Source of the DNA: JBHIBD01 sp046758865
Lineage (GTDB): Bacteria > Planctomycetota > Brocadiia > Brocadiales > Bathyanammoxibiaceae
Assembly: GCA_046758865.1 (NCBI GenBank)
Contig: JBHIBD010000008.1
Span: 1-45,400, forward strand
Direction of reading: 5' to 3'
DNA length: 45,400 nucleotides
Shown here: one piece after another, positions 41,468 through 45,400 of the stretch
How the letters are laid out: each line of letters starts with the position of its first letter
How positions within the stretch are numbered: position 1 is the first letter of the stretch
Notes under the pieces: generated by a model
The model's database searches: none
The model's input: the letters and a program-made list of their open reading frames with translations, nothing else
Told to the model about the DNA's origin: nothing
Made by a program: the position numbers and the translations under genes

Positions 41468-42264
41468 TGCGAATATTGCTCACCAATGATGATGGGATTT
41501 ATGCAGCGGGCATAGGGGCCATCAATAAGACCCTGGGAGAGATAGGCAAGGTGGTGGTGGTAGCCCCAGAGGCAGAGCGGAGCGGCGTGAGCCATTCAAT
41601 AACCTGGGCCCATCCACTGCGGGTCCGCAAGGTCTATGTGGAAAATGAGTTCCTTGGGTACGCCGTTAGTGGTTCACCGGCTGACTGTATCAAGATGGCT
41701 ACCATGGAGATCATGCAAGAACCACCCGATCTTGTTGTCTCTGGAATAAACCTGGGAGCGAACGTAGGCATACACGTGCTTTACTCGGGGACAGTTGCTG
41801 CCTCCATCGAGGGCTCTATACTGGGCCTCCCTTCTGTGGCCGTATCGATTGACATCTCAGGATATACAGACCTTGAGTATGCAGCAATTGCCGCTAAGGA
41901 TATCATAAAACAGATAATAAAACATAAGCTCCCAAGGTGTACACTCATAAACATCAATTTCCCGTCCGTAAGAAGGGAGGAGATCAAAGGAATCAGGTTA
42001 ACGCGTCAGTATACTTATGATTTTGAGGGAAGCGTTGACAAGCGAAAGGACCCAGGAGGCAAGACGTACTACTGGCTGGCTGGCGGCACTGAGACCACAG
42101 TGGAAGAAGAAGGTACAGACGTCCAGGCACTCCGTGACGGCTACATCTCCATAACGCCCCTGCGCTATGACCTGACAGACCATAATCTACTCAAGAGCAT
42201 AGGCTCATGGGACTGGAAGGAAGTGGAAGAAAATATTTGCAAATCGAAGGGTATAGCTAAATAA
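41467..42264 (+). CDS. surE: 5'/3'-nucleotidase SurE
   Basis: It is a metal-dependent phosphatase of nucleoside monophosphates, involved in stress survival. The start is MRILLTNDDGIYAAGI (metal-binding DD at 8-9), then APEAERSGVSHSIT, SGSPADCIKMA, VVSGINLGANVG and YSGTVAASIEGSILGLPSVA, all SurE hallmarks. Length (265) is typical. ATG shares a base with the cupin stop, so the two are likely co-translated. Confidence 0.96.
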   Translation: MRILLTNDDGIYAAGIGAINKTLGEIGKVVVVAPEAERSGVSHSITWAHPLRVRKVYVENEFLGYAVSGSPADCIKMATMEIMQEPPDLVVSGINLGANVGIHVLYSGTVAASIEGSILGLPSVAVSIDISGYTDLEYAAIAAKDIIKQIIKHKLPRCTLININFPSVRREEIKGIRLTRQYTYDFEGSVDKRKDPGGKTYYWLAGGTETTVEEEGTDVQALRDGYISITPLRYDLTDHNLLKSIGSWDWKEVEENICKSKGIAK

Positions 42265-42405
42265 ACAATAAGACCTCTGAAATGCGATATTTTGGTGTTT
42301 TAGAACCCTGTTCCTGCATTACGTCCAGTGGCTTATGCACCTTTGAATTATTAGACTGGAACCTCTGCAAAGATACTAGGAGAATGCATAGCAGTGATGC
42401 GGACT

Positions 42406-42512
42406 GTCATTGCGAGCGAAGCGAAGCAATCTCCGGAACGCACAGGAGATTGCTTCGTCGCTTTCGCTCCTCGGTATCCTTGGCCATAGGCGACGGAATA
42501 CCTCGCAATGAC
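42406..42512. repeat. MITE-like repeat (family B, copy 3)
   Basis: Ends GTCATTGCGAG (42406-42416) and CTCGCAATGAC (42502-42512) are perfect inverted repeats, with GAAGCAATCTC and GAGATTGCTTC inside. The right part matches copy 2 closely (CTCCTCGGTATCCTTGG and GGCGACGGAATACC). It fills most of the gap 42265-42555; the short frames through it are not genes. Confidence 0.85.
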
Positions 42513-42555
42513 GGTGCTGTCTTGTATTTTTCGAGAGTCTCAGAGTATGATTGTC

Positions 42556-42936
42556 TTAGAAGTTCTGTTTATCAAATGGCATAGGTAAAAGTTCGGAGAG
42601 TCTTAGCACCTTCTCTTCTCTGGGATTTGCAAGGATAATGACCAAATCCTTAGAAAACTCCCAGAGCACCTGCCTGCATGCCCCGCAGGGAGGGGTTAAA
42701 TCCCCTGCCTCGGTAAAGATGGCCAATGCCTCAAAATCCCTCGCCCCATCGGAGACGGCATTATAGACGGCAACCCTTTCTGCACATACGGTAAGACCGT
42801 AAGAACAGCTCTCGATATTGCACCCCAGGTATACCTTGCCAGATGCCGTCCGAAGGGCAGCGCCCACTGCGAAGTGGCTGTAAGGGCTATACGAACGTGC
42901 TCTCGCCTCTCGTGCCTGTTTAACCAGTTCATCCAT
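42556..42936 (-). CDS. cdd: cytidine deaminase
   Basis: It deaminates cytidine and deoxycytidine to uridines in salvage. The zinc site is intact: VCAERVAVYNAV (CAE with the catalytic glutamate) and PPCGACRQVLWEF (second cysteine pair). NIESCSYGL precedes the CAE motif. Its 126 residues match the homotetrameric type. It lies 6 bp after the purine nucleoside phosphorylase stop, forming a nucleoside-salvage pair. Confidence 0.96.
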   Translation of the reverse strand: MDELVKQAREARARSYSPYSHFAVGAALRTASGKVYLGCNIESCSYGLTVCAERVAVYNAVSDGARDFEALAIFTEAGDLTPPCGACRQVLWEFSKDLVIILANPREEKVLRLSELLPMPFDKQNF

Positions 42937-42942
42937 CTCCCG

Positions 42943-43797
42943 CTATCCAGATTTATCGTCTAAAAGGTCTTTGCTTGCAACAATCATTTCCTTGAGGAGT
43001 CCGAAGGCCTTGGTCTTAACCCTCTTCATCACCGTCAGAACCTCTTCCTGGGATATTCTCTGGGTGCCGAGCCCTGCGGCCCTGTTAGTTATACAGGAGA
43101 GGCCACATACCCTAACACCCATCTGTCTGGCCGCAGTAACTTCTGTCACTGTTGACATGCCTATGGCATCTGCGCCCATCACCCTGAACATCGCCACCTC
43201 TGCCGGGGTCTCAAAGCTGGGACCACTCACGCCTAGATATACACCCTTTCTTACCTCCACCCCGAGACCCTTTGCTACGTCTGTTGCCATTTTTATAAGT
43301 GCAGAATCATAAGCCCCTGTCATGTCTAGAAATTTGGGGCCGATTCTGCCATCTTCCGTGCCCATTAACGGATTATGCATGGTCATGTTTATATGGTCAA
43401 CAATCAGCATCAAATCACCCACCCTGAACCTGCGGTTTATACCACCGGCAGCATTGGTTACAAAGAGCACCTTTATCCCTAGTTGACATAGCACCCTTAC
43501 TGGGTAGACCACTTCCTGGACCGAAAACCCTTCATAGATATGAAACCTCTCGTTTAAACACGCAACGGGTATTTCCCCAATCTTCCCTGTTATCAGTGCC
43601 CCGTCTCTTTTTGTGGTGCTCTGTCGCACAGGCAGGAAATTTGGTATGTTAGAGTATCTTATAGCGGTAGGCGAGCCCAGTTCTTCCGTAAAGTCCTGCC
43701 ATCCCGTACCCAGTATAATCCCTATTTTCGGCCCATCAGAGATTCTGGCATGAATATACCTAACAGACTCCTGTATTTGTTCATACAAACTAGCCAT
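42943..43797 (-). CDS. purine nucleoside phosphorylase
   Basis: It cleaves purine nucleosides with phosphate. The 284-residue product has GIILGTGWQDF, ERFHIYEGFS (phosphate site), NAAGGINRRFRVGDLMLIVD, GPSFETPAEVAMFRVMGADA and GMSTVTEVTAARQ followed by LSCITNRAAG. The asparagine after ITN and the methionine in GMS fit a guanine/hypoxanthine PNP rather than MTA phosphorylase. The open frame extends to 44040, but overlaps the radical SAM gene on the other strand; ATG 43797 begins the family sequence. Ribosome site GGGAAG. Confidence 0.92.
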   Translation of the reverse strand: MASLYEQIQESVRYIHARISDGPKIGIILGTGWQDFTEELGSPTAIRYSNIPNFLPVRQSTTKRDGALITGKIGEIPVACLNERFHIYEGFSVQEVVYPVRVLCQLGIKVLFVTNAAGGINRRFRVGDLMLIVDHINMTMHNPLMGTEDGRIGPKFLDMTGAYDSALIKMATDVAKGLGVEVRKGVYLGVSGPSFETPAEVAMFRVMGADAIGMSTVTEVTAARQMGVRVCGLSCITNRAAGLGTQRISQEEVLTVMKRVKTKAFGLLKEMIVASKDLLDDKSG

Positions 43798-43858
43798 CTT
43801 CCCGAGGAATTCTACCCTGCGGGGAGAGAAAGTTAAAGAAATAATTGCACCTTCCTGC

Positions 43859-43900
43859 TTGACAGTGATTGCATTAAAGGTGTAGACTTTGAGATATAAT
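43859..43900 (+). promoter_or_regulatory. possible promoter of the radical SAM gene
   Basis: TTGACA (43859-43864) with TAGACT (43883-43888) after 18 bp. A TATAAT at 43895-43900 has no good -35 partner at the usual distance, so which -10 is used is unclear. Confidence 0.35.
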
Positions 43901-43918
43901 ATCTTTGGTTGGTAAGAG

Positions 43919-45082
43919 ATGAAAAGAAGTAGGGCTGTCTCAAGAAGGGAATTTATCAAGGCTGGAATAGCCACTGCAGGTGCCGCATGTCTGGGGTGTT
44001 CCGACGTCCTGGCTGCCTCGGAGTCTGCCGCCGGCGCCATAATCTCCAGCCAAAAAGATGGTGAATTCCCCCTCTACGAGGCGATGTACTATAAGAAGCT
44101 GGAGGACGTCCGTGTCGAGTGCCAGCTCTGCCCGAGGGGGTGTAAGATTGCCGACCTGGAGAGGGGCTACTGCGGTGTAAGAGAGAATCGTGGCGGTACG
44201 TATTATACACTGGTACACTCCCGTGTCTGCGCCCTTCACGTAGACCCCATCGAGAAAAAACCCTTTTTCCATTATCTGCCAGGCACACCTGCACTTTCAA
44301 TTGCTACAGCAGGTTGTAACGTAGAATGCAAGTTCTGCCAAAACTGGCAGATTTCGCAGTTCAGGCCGGAACAGGTTGATAGCATCAAACTCACGCCGAA
44401 CGACGTCATAGAACATGCAAAGAAGAGTTATTCCCCCACCATCGCATACACCTACTCAGAACCAGTTATCTTTTATGAGTTTATGTACGATACTGCAAGG
44501 GCCGCAAGGCAGGAGGGGATTTCCAGTGTAGTCGTGTCTAATGGCTACATAAAGGAAGAACCCCTGGTTGAGTTGTGCAAATACCTTGATGCAGTCAAGA
44601 TAGACCTGAAGGCATTCACAGAAAAGTTCTACAAAGAGACCTGTAGCGGCGAGCTGGAACCCGTACTCGAGACGCTGCTGACACTAAAAAGGCTTGGAAT
44701 GTGGTTTGAGTTAGTAGTGCTTATCGTACCTACCCTGAATGACGGTGAGAAAGAATTGAAGGAGATGTGTAATTGGGTGTACAACGAGCTGGGGCCAGAC
44801 GTACCCGTCCATTTCTCCCGGTTTCATCCCACCTACAAGATAAAGAACCTTCCACCCACCCCTGTGCGCACCCTGGAGAGGGCCAGGGGAATTGCCCTGG
44901 AGGCCGGCCTAAACTTTGCGTACATCGGCAACGTGCCCGGGCATGAAGGCGAAAATACATACTGCCCCGATTGTAAGGAGGTAGTCATCAAGAGGGTGGG
45001 CTATACCATCGTGCACAACACCATAAGAGACGGCAAGTGCCACAACTGTGAACACCCCATAGCCGGCGTCTGGGACCTCTAG
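43919..45082 (+). CDS. radical SAM protein of the AmmeMemoRadiSam type, with a Tat signal
   Basis: It is 387 residues. The N-terminus SRREFIKAGIATAGAACLGC is a twin-arginine signal with a hydrophobic core. C68, C71, C75 and C85 (CQLCPRGC and YCGVRENR) form an N-terminal cysteine set; the radical SAM cluster site is CNVECKFC (C133, C137, C140). PTIAYTYSEPVIFYEF, VVSNGY and AVKIDLKAF follow. The C-terminus has two CxxC pairs (CPDC and CHNC), likely a zinc ribbon. It matches the radical SAM partner of MEMO and AMMECR1 proteins; these partners are not in the window but could lie downstream. Reaction unknown. Confidence 0.88.
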   Translation: MKRSRAVSRREFIKAGIATAGAACLGCSDVLAASESAAGAIISSQKDGEFPLYEAMYYKKLEDVRVECQLCPRGCKIADLERGYCGVRENRGGTYYTLVHSRVCALHVDPIEKKPFFHYLPGTPALSIATAGCNVECKFCQNWQISQFRPEQVDSIKLTPNDVIEHAKKSYSPTIAYTYSEPVIFYEFMYDTARAARQEGISSVVVSNGYIKEEPLVELCKYLDAVKIDLKAFTEKFYKETCSGELEPVLETLLTLKRLGMWFELVVLIVPTLNDGEKELKEMCNWVYNELGPDVPVHFSRFHPTYKIKNLPPTPVRTLERARGIALEAGLNFAYIGNVPGHEGENTYCPDCKEVVIKRVGYTIVHNTIRDGKCHNCEHPIAGVWDL

Positions 45083-45108
45083 GTCTAACGCCTGCTAAGG
45101 CCATTTTT

Positions 45109-45229
45109 CCTAAGCCCAGGGTCGCCAAGGATCTTCTTGTGGGATTAAGGTTTAAGCCCTGCAGTTTACGACTGCCCCTGAACCCTGCTGCTCCCTGGTA
45201 CTGGCTTGGCGGGACTACACGGGTTTAGG
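45109..45229. ncRNA. candidate structured RNA between the radical SAM gene and the next gene
   Basis: Long-range nested pairings can be read: CCTAAGCCC (45109-45117) with GGGTTTAGG (45221-45229); GTCGCCAAG (45121-45129) with CTTGGCGGGAC (45205-45215); GGGA (45141-45144) with TCCC (45192-45195); GGTTTA (45149-45154) with TGAACC (45179-45184); and an apical hairpin GCAGT/ACTGC (45161-45175). The rod-like fold ends 66 nt before the ATG at 45296. It matches no RNA family I recognise; the strand is uncertain. Confidence 0.35.
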
Positions 45230-45295
45230 AGAAAGAAGCTTGTCCTAGAAAAGATGTAAGTCGTTAATTTAGTTTTTATGAGGAGTACGTTGTAT

Positions 45296-45400
45296 ATGAT
45301 AAGATACGTTCTCATAGTATATGGGATTCTACTAATCTCCTCTGTCATCAGCTATGGAGAAGAAGAGAAAGAAAAGGGCCGCCCGAATGGAATAACTGCT
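45296..45400 (+). CDS. start of a secreted protein (3' truncated by window)
   Basis: The first 35 codons encode MIRYVLIVYGILLISSVISY followed by a charged EEEKEKGRP stretch, a typical signal peptide. GAGGAG lies 10 bases before ATG 45296; an in-frame ATG at 45278 is an alternative. The rest lies beyond the window, so the function cannot be told. Confidence 0.55.
   Translation, partial: MIRYVLIVYGILLISSVISYGEEEKEKGRPNGITA

Noticed and set aside
42282..42584. ORF between surE and cdd
   Set aside because: It runs through family B copy 3 and overlaps the 3' end of cdd on the other strand.
43798..44040. N-terminal extension of the purine nucleoside phosphorylase
   Set aside because: The extra 81 codons overlap the start of the radical SAM gene and its signal sequence on the opposite strand, and do not resemble the family.
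45090..45240. SRP RNA on the minus strand
   Set aside because: A segment GGGAGCAGC resembles the SRP 3' strand, but the GGAA-type tetraloop and its closing helix are missing.

Overview
The window is a bacterial chromosome fragment of about 45 kb with moderate GC. It is dominated by the anaerobic (cobalt-early) corrin pathway, followed by housekeeping genes. Gene content (ThyX instead of ThyA, a S55-type secreted protease, a beta-propeller/jelly-roll secretome, a divergent CdsA signature, a RAYT transposase with many REP-like repeats) suggests an anaerobic, Planctomycetota-like organism, possibly Brocadiales. This is an inference from general resemblance and not a proven placement.

Layout. 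1-437: 3' end of an ammonium transporter. 583-4684 (minus): a secreted S55 protease-like protein and a secreted beta-propeller protein in one operon. 4811-7756 (plus): tsaC, rpiB, thyX and a core-MetE/UroD-like methyltransferase. 8045-16575 (plus): tight operon cobD, cbiP, cbiB, cbiA, cbiX-cbiC fusion, cbiD (apparent CTG start), cbiE, cbiL. 16774-19175: an AT-rich PIN gene, a DraG-type ADP-ribosylglycohydrolase and cbiF. 19225-24173: a MarR regulator with its own operator/promoter and an RND efflux pair, sitting inside the cobalamin cluster. 24177-26632: a short cbiG, then cbiH and cbiJ. 26633-33164: an accessory, repeat-rich stretch with a gene remnant, a RAYT transposase, an Fpg glycosylase, a secreted FmdE-like protein, a secreted TPR protein, a macro-domain protein and a DUF763 protein. 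33165-38972 (minus): a HEPN-like unknown gene, then the operon purA-uppS-cdsA-phoH-ybeY-unknown. 39247-45400: small unknown ORFs, a Tat-exported DUF362 protein, a cupin lipoprotein, surE, cdd and a purine nucleoside phosphorylase (minus), a Tat-signal radical SAM protein of the AmmeMemoRadiSam type, a candidate structured RNA, and the start of a secreted protein cut by the window end.

How the genes work together. CbiX (chelatase), CbiL, CbiH, CbiF, CbiG, CbiD, CbiJ, CbiE, CbiC, CbiA, CbiP, CobD and CbiB cover cobalt insertion, ring contraction, methylation, amidation and aminopropanol attachment. CbiT, uroporphyrinogen methyltransferase and the lower-ligand assembly genes (CobU/S/T/C) are not seen here and must be elsewhere. 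The core-MetE-like protein just upstream may be a consumer of methyl-corrinoid.

Repeats are a major theme. One family has TGTAG...CTACA ends enclosing two hairpins. Longer elements have GTCATTGCGAG...CTCGCAATGAC ends, and another set ends in CTCAGAATGACA. One cluster of hairpins has become the open 5' end of the membrane-fusion-protein gene, and a 30-bp palindrome of similar end sequence lies inside the RAYT gene itself. Several sigma70-type promoters with near-consensus hexamers and 16-17 bp spacers are directly readable. No tRNA, rRNA or CRISPR array was recognised.
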